The notes: generated by a model not told the origin, from the sequence alone. Shown: positions 27,077-37,169, numbered from the stretch's first letter. The stretch is DNA of 64,000 nucleotides from Candidatus Bathyarchaeia archaeon (GCA_041447175.1 CP166960.1:2669034-2733033), one strand, 5' to 3'. Numbers and translations are program-made.

Positions 27077-29974
27077 ATGTTGAAAATGACCCTAAATGAA
27101 AATAGGTTAAAAATTTTCGTGATATCTCTGCTGCTAATAGCTACCCTTGCCTTACCGATGCTTACGACAACAGTCAACGCTCATACTCCAGCTTGGACTA
27201 TTCCTAGATATGCTTACTGCACTGCAGCCCCCAATCCCGCAAATCCTGGTGAAACAGTGGCCATAGTGGTTTGGACTGATATCCCGCCGCCTACTGCAAC
27301 TGGAGGAGCCGGTGACCGGTGGACTGGGTTCACAGTTGACGTTACAAAGCCTGACGGAACAGTGGTTCACGCCCTTACAAATGGTGTTTCTGACCCTGTG
27401 GGCTCAAGCTACTGTTTGTTCACTCCAGACGCAGTCGGCATATACACTATTACCTTCAGCTTCCCGGACCAAACCGCTGAGCTAGCCGGATATACAGGCT
27501 TAAACGGTTCTAGCAGCCAGTACATAGGCGACCTCTATACAGGCGCGAGCACAACAACCACCTTAACGGTGAGCCACGCAGAAGTGGAACCCTTCGTCGA
27601 AGCGCAACTACCAGTCAGCTACTGGACTAGGCCAATAAACGAGAATAACCAGCAGTGGAGCCAAATAGCTTCAGCATGGTTAGGTCAACGTCTGTACGGC
27701 GCAACTTACGACAAGTTCAATGCATATGGTTGGGCACCTAGCACAGCACACGTTTCGGTAACTTACCCACTTTCGTGGGGCGGTATCACTGGCGGAGACA
27801 ACGCAATCTACAACAACATGGCCTTCTATTCTGGAACACAGTATAACTTGAAATTCAGCAACCCAATCATCATGTACGGCAACGTCTACTTCAGTTTACC
27901 CGCAACACCCGCGAATAGCGGCAACGGCATCGCATGCATGGACCTGCGCACAGGTGAGATTTTATGGACACGCCCAGACGTCAGGTCAGTTACAATAGGC
28001 CAACTCTATGACGGTGAGACTCCAAACCAGCACGGAACTTCAGGAATGTACCTGTGGTACAGCGGAACCGTACCTGCAGGCTCCTCAATAACAAATCCCA
28101 GCACCGCAGCACAAGACCTTATTAAAGGCACCTATACTGCAGGCGATGTGTACACGACACAGCAATCCAGTATTAGAGGAGGAACTTCAGCATCTGCAAC
28201 AAGTGCATGGTGTGCAATTGATCCTCGTACAGGTCTGAACGCTTTCAATGAAACCAATCCCCCAACAACTCAGATGGGTGTCTCGTCTGGCAGCGCGCCT
28301 AGTGCTCTTTGTTACGGACCACAAGGTGAATGGCTAATCTACGGTTTAGGCGGTCGAACAGATAACAACGATCCTTTCACTACACTTTGGCAATGGAATA
28401 ACACAAAGATACCCGGTGTAGAAACTGGAGGAGCCGGATCATGGGGACCAGGAATAAGCAACTACAACATGAGCACAGCTTACGACTGGAACGTGACAAT
28501 AACAAACCCAAACGGTACGCCACATCCACTAGCTAACACGATTTCTCCAATCGGTGCAGTTGGTGGCTTTGCTGCGGGTGGTTCATACAACGCAACCACG
28601 GACCTCTACACTCTGTACCCCCAAATCCTCTCTGTTGCGCCCGGTGACTTCATCTTTGGTCAGAGCTCGGGTTTGCAGACTATTCCAGGCACTTCTGCCG
28701 GCATCTTTGGTACACCAGACCCCTATACACTGTGGGCAATTAACTTGAATGCTTCGCGTGCACCAATCGGTCAAATACTCTTTGAAAAAACCTACCAGGC
28801 TCCCGATGGCAATAAGACTGTCCAAGTAGGTCCAATCGACGCAGAAAACGAGGTCTTCACTATTTACTTCCGAGAAACAATGCAATGGAGCGGCTACAGC
28901 GCAATTACAGGCGAAAAGTTATGGGGTCCACTTGAACCACAAAACGACTGGAACTACTTTAGCGGAACAACTGGTTTGACTAACCCGATTGGCGTGGCAT
29001 ATGGTCACCTCTACACAGCAGGATACGGCGGGGTCCTCTACGCAATTGACTGCAAGACTGGCAACATAGACTTCACATGGGGCAACGACATTAACGACCC
29101 TAACAACAGCACTTTCACTGCAGAAACAGTTTACGGCGTGTACCCCACTCAGGTTGCAGCTATTGCTAATGGCAAAATCTACATGGTTGAAGAAGAGCAC
29201 TCTTTGAATGCTCCCGCTTACCATGGTGCAATGACCCGATGCATTGACGCATTCACTGGTAAACTGCTTTGGCAAGTCTACGGCATTTGTTCATGGCAAA
29301 GCGTTGCAGTGGCCGACGGTTACTTCACATGGCTCAATTATAATGACGGACAAATCTATGTTATGGGTCCCGGACCAAGCGCAACCACTGTTGATGTCAA
29401 AGACAATCTTGTCTCGCTGGGTAGTAGCATCTTAATAACTGGAACGGTAACCGACCAATCCGCGCAGTCCCAACTCAAAGGAACCGCTGCAGTAGCTGAC
29501 GCAGACCAATCGGTACAGATAGAGTTCCTTATCCAGCACAGCATTGACCAGCCAAACGTTCACGGCGTACCCGTAACGATCTCAGCAATCGACAGCAATG
29601 AAAAAGTTATCCCGATAGAACAGACAGTCAGTGACGGTCTAAGTGGAACGTTTAAGACCATCTGGACTCCACCAGCAACTGGCACATACACAATCGTCGC
29701 AAACTTCACAGGCACTCAATCATACGGGCCATCATATGCATCTACAGCAGTCGGCGTTGTCGCAGCAGCTTCACCCCAGCCAGGACAAACCTCACCGCCT
29801 GCTTCAACAGTGCCAACTTCTAGTCCACTGCAGTCTGTTTCGCCCTCCCCTAGTGAAGCTCCACAGCCAGCTACTACCGCAGCCACGCCAACCCTGACCT
29901 ACATTGCTATCGGTGCAGCAGTTGTCATTGTGGTCGCCGTCGCAACAGTGCTTGTCCTAAGAAGACGAAAATAA
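27077..29974 (+). CDS. Large secreted PQQ-type beta-propeller protein
   Basis: A 965-residue exported protein, related in layout to the one at 17101. Signal peptide to about residue 36, an Ig-like domain (36-170), then a long propeller with blades such as MDLRTGEILW, IDPRTGLNAF, IDCKTGNIDFTW and IDAFTGKLLWQV. A second Ig-like domain (about 780-890), a Pro/Ser/Thr stalk and a C-terminal helix with RRRK follow. It is presumably held on the outer face of the membrane. AGGAG stands before ATG 27077. No transporter genes accompany this copy. Confidence 0.85.
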   Translation: MLKMTLNENRLKIFVISLLLIATLALPMLTTTVNAHTPAWTIPRYAYCTAAPNPANPGETVAIVVWTDIPPPTATGGAGDRWTGFTVDVTKPDGTVVHALTNGVSDPVGSSYCLFTPDAVGIYTITFSFPDQTAELAGYTGLNGSSSQYIGDLYTGASTTTTLTVSHAEVEPFVEAQLPVSYWTRPINENNQQWSQIASAWLGQRLYGATYDKFNAYGWAPSTAHVSVTYPLSWGGITGGDNAIYNNMAFYSGTQYNLKFSNPIIMYGNVYFSLPATPANSGNGIACMDLRTGEILWTRPDVRSVTIGQLYDGETPNQHGTSGMYLWYSGTVPAGSSITNPSTAAQDLIKGTYTAGDVYTTQQSSIRGGTSASATSAWCAIDPRTGLNAFNETNPPTTQMGVSSGSAPSALCYGPQGEWLIYGLGGRTDNNDPFTTLWQWNNTKIPGVETGGAGSWGPGISNYNMSTAYDWNVTITNPNGTPHPLANTISPIGAVGGFAAGGSYNATTDLYTLYPQILSVAPGDFIFGQSSGLQTIPGTSAGIFGTPDPYTLWAINLNASRAPIGQILFEKTYQAPDGNKTVQVGPIDAENEVFTIYFRETMQWSGYSAITGEKLWGPLEPQNDWNYFSGTTGLTNPIGVAYGHLYTAGYGGVLYAIDCKTGNIDFTWGNDINDPNNSTFTAETVYGVYPTQVAAIANGKIYMVEEEHSLNAPAYHGAMTRCIDAFTGKLLWQVYGICSWQSVAVADGYFTWLNYNDGQIYVMGPGPSATTVDVKDNLVSLGSSILITGTVTDQSAQSQLKGTAAVADADQSVQIEFLIQHSIDQPNVHGVPVTISAIDSNEKVIPIEQTVSDGLSGTFKTIWTPPATGTYTIVANFTGTQSYGPSYASTAVGVVAAASPQPGQTSPPASTVPTSSPLQSVSPSPSEAPQPATTAATPTLTYIAIGAAVVIVVAVATVLVLRRRK

Positions 29975-30040
29975 GCAACAAAAATCAAATCAATTCCCTT
30001 TTCCTTTTTTGTTTAGGAAAAACATTGGCGAAAATAAGGG

Positions 30041-30129
30041 GCTGAGTGGGCTTTGGAAGGTGAATTTCCAACTTTGCTCGTTGGTTTTCATCTCGTTCTC
30101 TCTCCTAATTTGCGTTCCGTAGCCCCAGC
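30041..30129 (+). ncRNA. Structured element R2 (second of two copies)
   Basis: GCTG-agt-GGGCT-TT-GGAA (30041-30058) pairs with TTCC-GT-AGCCC-CAGC (30115-30129). An inner hairpin pairs CCAAC with GTTGG around TTTGCTC. The strand between (GGTTTTCAT..GTTCTCTC..CCTA..GTTCC) is nearly the same as in R1. It starts 66 bases after the beta-propeller stop. Confidence 0.5.
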
Positions 30130-30196
30130 AAACCCTTTGAATAATTTATCAAGATTTAGTTTCCGCTTATTATTTTGAGAAGGTTTTTTATTTTGG

Positions 30197-30270
30197 TGGA
30201 CTGGGGGGGATTTGAACCCCCGACCTCTTGAGTGCAAGTCAAGCGTTCATGCCAACTGAACTACCAGCCC
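30197..30270 (-). tRNA. tRNA-Ala (UGC)
   Basis: On the minus strand: acceptor GGGCTGG pairs with CCAGTCC (one G-U), D-stem GTTC/GAAC, anticodon stem CTTGA/TCAAG with loop CTTGCAC (anticodon TGC), T-stem GGGGG/CCCCC with loop TTCAAAT, discriminator A. There is no intron and CCA is not encoded. It is 74 bases long, with a TATA-like TAAATATC about 40 bases upstream. Confidence 0.95.
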
Positions 30271-30504
30271 GCATGCATGGAAGCATTTCAGAGAATATTG
30301 GGTTCTTTGATATTTAGGTTTTGTTTGCTTCTGCCCCGACGGCAAGTCCACAACAAGCTGCGAGCCTATTTGGCGTCTATTTGGATGCTATTAGAAAATC
30401 GATGCAGAACCTATAGAGGGGATAGGGTAGGCTAAAACGTAGCTTACCTACCTGAACCGCAAAACCCATAAACCCAACCTGCAATAATCAACACAGGGAA
30501 ACCC

Positions 30505-30990
30505 ATGCTCAACTTCACCACAGTCAAAATCACCCCGCCCCCTGATGTCAACCTCATTTTGGGGCAAGCGCATTTTATAAAAACCGCTGAAGACCTCTAC
30601 GAAGCCCTCACAAACGCCGTTCCCAACGCGAAATTTGGCTTAGCCTTCTGCGAAAGCAGCGGTCCATGTCTTATCCGCGCTGAAGGAAACGACCCTGAAC
30701 TCAAGGGGGCAGTTGCAGAGAAAGCCCTTGAACTCGCTTGCGGACACAGTTTTCTTATTTACCTGCGCGGTGCTTACCCCATAAATGTGCTTGACAAAGT
30801 CAAGGCGGTCCCCGAAGTCTGCGGCATCTACGCAGCAACTGCAAACCCGCTGGAGGTCGTGGTGGCGGAAACCGAGCAGGGCAGAGGCGTCATGGGCGTC
30901 ATCGACGGCTACAAAAGCAGAGCCATCGAAACTGGTGCGGACGTGGAGGCGCGGCGGGGTTTTCTGCGCAAAATCGGCTACAAACTCTAA
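30505..30990 (+). CDS. Adenosine-specific kinase family protein
   Basis: A 161-residue protein matching the archaeal/bacterial Adenosine_kin family (DUF355). Typical stretches are [17 protein letters not shown] near the N-terminus, [16 protein letters not shown], and the conserved Gly-rich [13 protein letters not shown] near 130-145. The family was named for an adenosine-phosphorylating activity inferred for a structural-genomics homologue, so the role is only loosely established. Length is as expected. The Mrp gene follows after 47 bases on the same strand. Confidence 0.82.
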   Translation: MLNFTTVKITPPPDVNLILGQAHFIKTAEDLYEALTNAVPNAKFGLAFCESSGPCLIRAEGNDPELKGAVAEKALELACGHSFLIYLRGAYPINVLDKVKAVPEVCGIYAATANPLEVVVAETEQGRGVMGVIDGYKSRAIETGADVEARRGFLRKIGYKL

Positions 30991-31037
30991 CCCGAAACCC
31001 TTTTTAGTCCACCCCACCTTCAAAGGGGCAAGTTAGC

Positions 31038-31928
31038 TTGGTGGTTTTTGTGAGTGCACCTGACCAGAACCAGAATTTGATGGAAGCCCGACGGCAAAGG
31101 CTTCTGCAGCAAAAAGAACAACTTGAACAACTCCGCATACGCATGGGCAAAATCAAGCACAAAATCGCGGTCATCAGCGGCAAGGGCGGCGTGGGTAAAA
31201 GCACGGTGACTGTGAACTTGGCGGCAGCTTTTGCCAAAAAAGGCTACGCGGTGGGCATTTTGGATGCAGACATTCATGGTCCGAGTGTGCCGCGGCTTTT
31301 GGGGTTGACGGGGCAGCGGGTGAAAACTGGTCCGCCAGGCGCCTTCCCAGTTTTTGGACCCATGGGCATCAAGGTTATCTCCATCGACTTTTTCTTGGAT
31401 GAAGAGGTGCCAACAATTTGGCGGGGTCCCCTGAAGATGGGTGCTATTCGCCAGTTTCTGCAAGAAATCGTCTGGGGCGACTTGGATGTTTTGCTGATTG
31501 ATTTGCCCCCCGGCACAGGCGATGAACCCTTAACCATCGCCCAGTTTCTGCCCGAAATGGACGGCGTGGTCATTGTCACTATGCCCAACGAGCTCTCAAG
31601 TACCATCGTCAAAAAAGCCATAACCTTCGCCCGCAGACTAAACATGCCCATCATCGGCGTGGTGGAAAACATGAGCGGCTTTGTTTGCCCCCACTGCGGC
31701 GAAAAAACCGACATCTTCCCTGCGGGCGGCGGCAGAAAAATGGCTGACGAAGAAGGCGTCGCGTTCTTGGGCAGCATACCCATTGACCCGAAAGTAGGCG
31801 TCGACACCGACAAAGGTAAGCCTTTTGTGGTTGAGCATCCTGATTCAGCTGCCGCAAACGCCTTCGCCGAAGTGGTAACACAAGTTGACGTTTACCTGCA
31901 GAAGCGAGCGCAACCAAAAACTGATTGA
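31038..31928 (+). CDS. mrp: Mrp/NBP35-type Fe-S cluster carrier ATPase
   Basis: A 296-residue P-loop ATPase of the ApbC/Mrp/Nbp35 group, which carries Fe-S clusters to target proteins. The deviant Walker A is GKGGVGKST (about 52-60), the switch is DADIHGPSVPRLLG, and the C-terminal Fe-S motif is CPHCGEK. The N-terminal Gln/Arg/Glu-rich helix is usual for archaeal members. TTG 31038, GTG 31041 and GTG 31050 are all possible starts. It fits a genome with many Fe-S proteins such as the aconitase and ferredoxins nearby. Confidence 0.93.
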   Translation: MVVFVSAPDQNQNLMEARRQRLLQQKEQLEQLRIRMGKIKHKIAVISGKGGVGKSTVTVNLAAAFAKKGYAVGILDADIHGPSVPRLLGLTGQRVKTGPPGAFPVFGPMGIKVISIDFFLDEEVPTIWRGPLKMGAIRQFLQEIVWGDLDVLLIDLPPGTGDEPLTIAQFLPEMDGVVIVTMPNELSSTIVKKAITFARRLNMPIIGVVENMSGFVCPHCGEKTDIFPAGGGRKMADEEGVAFLGSIPIDPKVGVDTDKGKPFVVEHPDSAAANAFAEVVTQVDVYLQKRAQPKTD

Positions 31929-32011
31929 AGTGCGTTTGCGCAAAACTAAACTCTTTTTTAAGAAAATGAAGAAAGTTGGAGAACAAACTTTACCGTTGTT
32001 GCTCCGCGTTG

Positions 32012-32308
32012 TTATGGCTTGCTCAGAGTGATTTCTATCGTGGAAACCATTCTGGACTTTGTTTCGCCTTCGCGGGGTGGCATCTCGGCTGTTCCGATGG
32101 CTATGGTGCTGACTTTGAGTTCTTTTATGAATCTGCTTCGAGTAATTTCAGCCACGTCAACTGCGGTGGTTATTGCTTGACCTCGCGCTTTCAGCGTTAT
32201 CTCTTTGGCTGAGCCTGAAGAAAACGCTGTGATTATAGCCAGAACATAGCTCATTGGTGGTTTGTTTCCGACGAATATGACATCTTGCTGTTTTTCCGTT
32301 TTTTTCAT
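32012..32308 (-). CDS. albA: Alba chromatin protein
   Basis: A 98-residue DNA/RNA-binding chromatin protein. VIFVGNKPPMSYVLAIITAF is the dimer and DNA-contact helix region, and KARGQAITTAVDVAEITRSR and VSTIEITL follow as in Sulfolobus Alba. The lysine pair usually regulated by acetylation is reduced to one Lys (GNKP). I place the start at ATG 32308, inside TTGGAGGATG; a longer open frame upstream has no Alba similarity. Alba is found in most archaea and supports the domain assignment. Confidence 0.92.
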   Translation of the reverse strand: MKKTEKQQDVIFVGNKPPMSYVLAIITAFSSGSAKEITLKARGQAITTAVDVAEITRSRFIKELKVSTIAIGTAEMPPREGETKSRMVSTIEITLSKP

Positions 32309-32520
32309 CCTCCAATTTTTTGTCTGTAGTGACGTTCTGGAGTTTCTTCTTTTTTCAGAACGCTCTGAGTTTATACACAAAACTAGCTTATAAATTAAAC
32401 CAGCCTGCAATTCAACACATCTACTCTAACCAACCAGCAGTTTAATGCGTTCAAAAAGGCTGTATCTTCTCCCATTTTTGTGGGATTAGCAAAATGCATT
32501 TAAAACGGTTATGCTCCTAA

Positions 32521-33481
32521 GTGCAAGGAGTTCTAACAAAATTGGGCAAAAAACGGGAAGAAGAAAAGTCAGAGCAAAAAGGCAAATTTGACTACCATTC
32601 TTCTAGGTTTTTTTCCCTTCTTTTTCCCGGCATTTACGCTTTTGTTCTTTTAATTTTCTGTTTGGTTTACGCGATTATTCCTGGACCTGAATTTTTGGTG
32701 CTGATTTTTCTCATTTACGCCGCTTATAATCAGCATACTTGGCGTTTCCTTAAGGATTGGCTTCCCTTCATCACAGTGTTTCTCTCCTATGAAGCCATGT
32801 ACGGCGTGGCGGACGTATTTGCCAAAAGTAACCTACATTCGGGACCTTTGAATTTGGAGCATTTCCTGTTCGGAAACCCCATCCCCACCATTGTACTCCA
32901 ACAATCAATACGGCTACCAATTTTGGACTACATGGGCGCCTTTTTCTATTCGCTGCACTTTTTTGCCCCCACAATTTTCGCGTTTATCCTCTGGCGCGAA
33001 AGCCCAAAAGACTACTGGAAATACACCATCGCCTTTGGAATATTAAGCTACAGTGCCCTGTTGACTTTTCTAGCTTTCCCCGTTGCCCCTCCATGGATAG
33101 CCGTGGCAGGGGTCCCCCGCATCTTAACTGGGTCCGTTGATGCAAGTTTAGGTTTACCCGTCTACAAAACCATATTTGACTTTCTCAGCCCTAAACCAAT
33201 ACGCTGCCTTTCCCAGCATGCATTCCGCCCTGCCTTGGCTGATTTCTTTGTTTGCCATTAAAATCTGGAAAACAAAAGCGCTTCCCTTACTGATTTTTCC
33301 AATCGGAGTGTGGTTTAGCGCGGTGTACCTTGGCGAACACTACTTTGTGGACGTGCTAGGCGGAATCGGTTACGCGACAGTAGCGTTTATTGTAGTGGAG
33401 AAGCTTTTGCCGTATCTGTCCTGCCGTATCGGCTTTTTAAGAAGGCATGTTCCAAATTTTGAAACCAAGCCGAAAAGGTGA
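32521..33481 (+). pseudogene. PAP2-family membrane phosphatase/transferase, frameshifted
   Basis: An N-terminal ORF (32521-33261) with several membrane helices and a second ORF (33176-33481) in another frame together make one PAP2/inositolphosphotransferase-like protein. The second part has the active-site motifs FPSMHSALPW and YLGEHYFVDVLGG. Removing one T from the TTT at about 33179-33181 joins them (IFDFSALNQYAAFPSMH). This may be a real mutation or a sequencing error. Members act on lipid phosphates or sphingolipid-like head groups. Confidence 0.78.
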
Positions 33482-33631
33482 GTATGTTTTCGCTTTTGGA
33501 TAAATTTGTTTTCCTATTCGCGGCTTCTCTATAAATGATTGTTGACTATTGACGATTATGTATTTAAGACGCTTATAGCCTGTATATACATGTGAGGGCG
33601 AGGGCTGTATGCAATCCAACAAGATTCCCTA

Positions 33632-35116
33632 ATTGCCTACAACATTTTATACAAAAAAATAGTCAGCAACGGCTTTTGTACCCTATGCGGCGCATGTGAA
33701 GCGGCATGTCCAACAGGCGCAATATCTGTTGAAGATGAGAAAAACCGCCGTCTACATGACTGCTCCAAAGACCTTGATTTATGCCCGATTTGCTACGAGG
33801 TTTGTCCGCATTCTGAAGCGTTGCTGCTGAGAACTCAGAAGGCGGTTTCCGATGCTCCTGTGAAGAACGAAGCTTTAGGCTACTACCGAAAAATTGTGCT
33901 GGCTCAAGCAACTGACCCAAAAATAAGAGAAATGAGCCGCGGCGGTGGAGTGGTTACCTCCCTGTTAACTTATGGCGTTGAAAAGAAACTTTTTGACAGC
34001 GCTATCGTTTCCAGAGCTGAACCTGAAAACCCCTCCAAACCTAGAGCCTCCGTAGCCACAGTACAAGACGACATCTTATCCGCTGTCGGGAGCAAATTTT
34101 TCCCCTCCCCTGTAGCTAAAGCTTATGGGCGTGCGGTTTACAGCTACGGCAAAACAAAAATTGCCTTTGTAGGCGTTCCCTGTCACGTAACCGCTCTACG
34201 TAAAATTGAAGCTTGGGGCCACAAAATCAGCGACAATTTAGCCATAACCATCGGGCTTTTCTGTTTCGGAACATTCTCCATGGCTCCCCTGCTCAAGTAC
34301 ATAGAAGACAATTACCATGTGAAGCCTTCGGAGATTAAGCACATGCGGCTTTCCTCCAAATTCATTGTGCAGACAGACAAAGACGTGATTCGAATTCCCG
34401 TTTCTGAAGTGGAAAACATCATCATGCCCAGCTGTCGAACCTGCACCGACTTCACTTCCGAGTTAGCCGACATATCTGTTGGTAGTGCGTACCCGCTTGA
34501 AGAATGGTCCACCGTTATTATTCGGACGAAGGCAGGCGAGAAATTCTTCTACGAGGCAGTAGAAAACGGCGTGATTAACACTTGGGTTATTGAGCAAGAA
34601 CCTGAAGTTTTTGAGCGGGTGGCAAAAGCGGCTATCCAGAAACGAACCGCTGCACTTCAGGAAGCTAAGAAAATGGAAGCGAAATTCGGTTACTTACCTG
34701 TTCTTACGTTGCGAGAAAGTGACGCTTTTGCCCACGTTAAAGTTGCAGACATCATGACTAAACACGTCAAGACCGTGCGGGAAAATATTACAGTTAGTCA
34801 ATTGTTAGAGTTGATGGCTCAGCAGCATCACATAGGCTACCCCGTTGTGAACGCAGAAGAGGAACCCGTAGGCACAATCACCCTTGAAGCGGCAAGTGCT
34901 GTTGGAAAAGAAAAACGAGACACAACCCTTGTCAACCAAATTATGCGTAAAAACCCCGTTTACGTTAGCTCCGAAGACACCGCTCTGGACGTTTTCCGGA
35001 AGATGCGCGAGTTTGAAACAGGACGTGTGCTGGTCGTGGACTATGCAGATTCAAGGAAGCTGGTGGGAATTGTTACCAAGAGCGACCTTATGCATACTAT
35101 GATAGAGCAAGGCTAA
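33632..35116 (+). CDS. FrhB/FdhB-type flavoprotein with ferredoxin and CBS domains
   Basis: About 494 residues. An N-terminal 4Fe-4S ferredoxin region (CTLCGACEAACP then CPICYEVCP) leads into the coenzyme F420-reducing hydrogenase/dehydrogenase beta-subunit domain, followed by a CBS pair (VADIMTKHVKTVRENITV and IMRKNPVYVSSEDTALDV). FrhB domains bind FAD and Fe-S and reduce or oxidise F420. The CBS fusion suggests adenylate-type control, by inference. No ATG/GTG/TTG stands in frame before the cysteines; ATG 33609 would fit if one base is missing near CCC at 33628, so the start is unresolved. Confidence 0.82.
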   Translation: MAYNILYKKIVSNGFCTLCGACEAACPTGAISVEDEKNRRLHDCSKDLDLCPICYEVCPHSEALLLRTQKAVSDAPVKNEALGYYRKIVLAQATDPKIREMSRGGGVVTSLLTYGVEKKLFDSAIVSRAEPENPSKPRASVATVQDDILSAVGSKFFPSPVAKAYGRAVYSYGKTKIAFVGVPCHVTALRKIEAWGHKISDNLAITIGLFCFGTFSMAPLLKYIEDNYHVKPSEIKHMRLSSKFIVQTDKDVIRIPVSEVENIIMPSCRTCTDFTSELADISVGSAYPLEEWSTVIIRTKAGEKFFYEAVENGVINTWVIEQEPEVFERVAKAAIQKRTAALQEAKKMEAKFGYLPVLTLRESDAFAHVKVADIMTKHVKTVRENITVSQLLELMAQQHHIGYPVVNAEEEPVGTITLEAASAVGKEKRDTTLVNQIMRKNPVYVSSEDTALDVFRKMREFETGRVLVVDYADSRKLVGIVTKSDLMHTMIEQG

Positions 35117-35224
35117 GCTGCCTGCCTTTTTCTTCATTTTTGCCTTCAACCGTAACCTGTTTTTTCAGGGTGAACCTTAAATTTGTGTTTCCTCATTCCC
35201 GTTTAACAAATTTCCCTCGGAACT

Positions 35225-37159
35225 TTGGCGGAAGCAAAAATGGGCGAAACATTATCCGAAAAAATAATCAGCAACCACTTAGCAGCGGGCAAACTTGAGT
35301 CCGGCGCACAAATCGGGTTACAAATCGACCACACCCTCACACAGGACTCCACCGGCACGTTAGCGTACTTGGAGTTCCAAGCCATGGGCATCCCAAAAGT
35401 CCGCACCAAACTCAGCCTCAGCTTTGTAGACCACAACATGCTGCAAAACGACTTCCGAAACGCAGACGACCACCGCTACCTCCAAAGTGTCGCCGCCAAA
35501 TACGGCATCATCTTTTCTCGTCCAGGCAACGGCATATGCCACCAAGTCTACTTGGAACGTTTTGCCCGCCCAGGATACACCCTGCTGGGCAGCGACAGCC
35601 ACACCCCAACTGCAGGCGGCATGGGCATGATGGCCATCGGCGCAGGCGGTCTAGACGTAGCAGCAGCCATGGCAGGCGAACCTTTCCATTTGGAAACTCC
35701 CGAAATAGTCAACGTAAAGCTAACAGGGCAGCTTTCACCGTTTGTTTCCGCTAAAGACGTGATTTTGGAGGTTCTGCGCAAACTCACCGTGAAAGGCTGC
35801 GTTAACAAAATCCTCGAATACACTGGACCTGGCGTTAAGACCCTGACGGTTCCCGAACGCGGCACCATAACCAACATGGGTACAGAAACTGGAGCCACAA
35901 CCTCCGTGTTTCCCTCCGACGAAGTAACCCACAAATTCCTGACTGGACAAGACCGCGCTGACCAGTGGGTTCCCTTAGACGCAGACCCAAACGCCACATA
36001 CAGCGAAGCCATAGACTTGGACCTCTCCAAAGTGGAGCCCCTCATTGCGCTCCCCCATAGCCCCGACAACGTCAAAGCCGTCCGCGACGTCGAAGGCACA
36101 CCCGTAGCCCAAGTATGCATCGGCAGCTGCACCAACAGCTCCCTGCGCGACCTCAAAATGGTTGCTGCTCTGCTGAAAGGCAAAAAAATCAGTGACCACG
36201 TAAGCCTCACAATCTCCCCCGGGTCAAGGCAGGTTCTGGAAAACCTTGCCGCGTCAGGAGACCTAGTGGACCTTATCCGTGCAGGCGCCCGCGTCATCGA
36301 AAACGGCTGCGGACCATGCATAGGCATTGGCCAGGCTCCTCCAAGCGGCGCTGTCACCCTGCGCACATTTAACCGTAACTTCAAGGGCAGGTCTGGAACA
36401 AAAGACGCCCAAATTTTCTTGGTAAGCCCTGAAACCGCCGTGGCATCCGCCCTGACAGGTGCAATCACGGATCCACGCGCCCTCAAAGACTACCCCCAAA
36501 TCAGTTTGCCAGAGAAATTCCTCATAAACGACAACATGTTCATTTTCCCCCAACCCCATTCCGGCAACGTGGAAATCGTCATGGGACCCAACATAAAACC
36601 CCTGCCCTCTTTCCAGCCGTTGCAGGCAATGCTTTCTGGCGAAGTGCTGCTGAAAACGTGCGACAACATCTCCACCGACGACATCTTGCCCGGCGGCAGC
36701 GAAGTTATGTCTTTGCGAAGCAACATTCCCGAAATTAGCAAGTACACCTTCCGCCCCGTGGACGCTGGGTTTGCGGAACGTGCCCTGCAAAAGGGCGGCG
36801 GATTCATCGTTGGCGGAGAAAACTATGGGCAAGGCTCCAGCCGTGAACACGCAGCACTGGCACCCAAATATCTGGGGGTTAAGGCGGTTTTGGTGAAAAG
36901 TTTTGCGCGGATTCACCTCGCCAACCTGATTAACTTTGGGATTGTCCCGTTAACCTTCTCTGACAAGCAAGACTGCGACTGCATCTCGCAAGGTGACCTG
37001 CTGGAATTGGCTGTGGGCAACCTGCCAAAGCAACTCACCGTAAAAAACGTGACCACTGGTTCCATAGTGCAGGTTGAATGTGATCTCAGCGACTTGGACC
37101 GCGCCATGATTTTGGCAGGCGGAAAACTGGCGGCTATAAAACAAAAACAATCCGCCTAA
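35225..37159 (+). CDS. acn: Aconitate hydratase
   Basis: Interconverts citrate and isocitrate through a 4Fe-4S cluster. The 644-residue product has the substrate motifs QIDHTLTQDSTGT, DSHTPTAGGMGM and the cluster cysteines in CIGSCTNSS and ENGCGPCIGIG. The swivel domain carries GGENYGQGSSREHAAL near 540. Length matches the compact single-chain archaeal/bacterial form rather than the 900-residue AcnA. TTG 35225 or ATG 35240 could be the start. It pairs functionally with citrate synthase at the left edge. Confidence 0.94.
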   Translation: MAEAKMGETLSEKIISNHLAAGKLESGAQIGLQIDHTLTQDSTGTLAYLEFQAMGIPKVRTKLSLSFVDHNMLQNDFRNADDHRYLQSVAAKYGIIFSRPGNGICHQVYLERFARPGYTLLGSDSHTPTAGGMGMMAIGAGGLDVAAAMAGEPFHLETPEIVNVKLTGQLSPFVSAKDVILEVLRKLTVKGCVNKILEYTGPGVKTLTVPERGTITNMGTETGATTSVFPSDEVTHKFLTGQDRADQWVPLDADPNATYSEAIDLDLSKVEPLIALPHSPDNVKAVRDVEGTPVAQVCIGSCTNSSLRDLKMVAALLKGKKISDHVSLTISPGSRQVLENLAASGDLVDLIRAGARVIENGCGPCIGIGQAPPSGAVTLRTFNRNFKGRSGTKDAQIFLVSPETAVASALTGAITDPRALKDYPQISLPEKFLINDNMFIFPQPHSGNVEIVMGPNIKPLPSFQPLQAMLSGEVLLKTCDNISTDDILPGGSEVMSLRSNIPEISKYTFRPVDAGFAERALQKGGGFIVGGENYGQGSSREHAALAPKYLGVKAVLVKSFARIHLANLINFGIVPLTFSDKQDCDCISQGDLLELAVGNLPKQLTVKNVTTGSIVQVECDLSDLDRAMILAGGKLAAIKQKQSA

Positions 37160-37169
37160 CCCTGTTCTT

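Noticed and set aside
31274..31813. 179-codon minus-strand ORF opposite the Mrp ATPase
   Set aside because: Antisense shadow of a conserved gene, with no recognisable domain.
35548..36916. Long minus-strand ORFs (up to 312 codons) opposite the aconitase gene
   Set aside because: They lie wholly antisense to a well-conserved gene of high third-position GC, have Arg/Ser-rich translations and no ribosome site.
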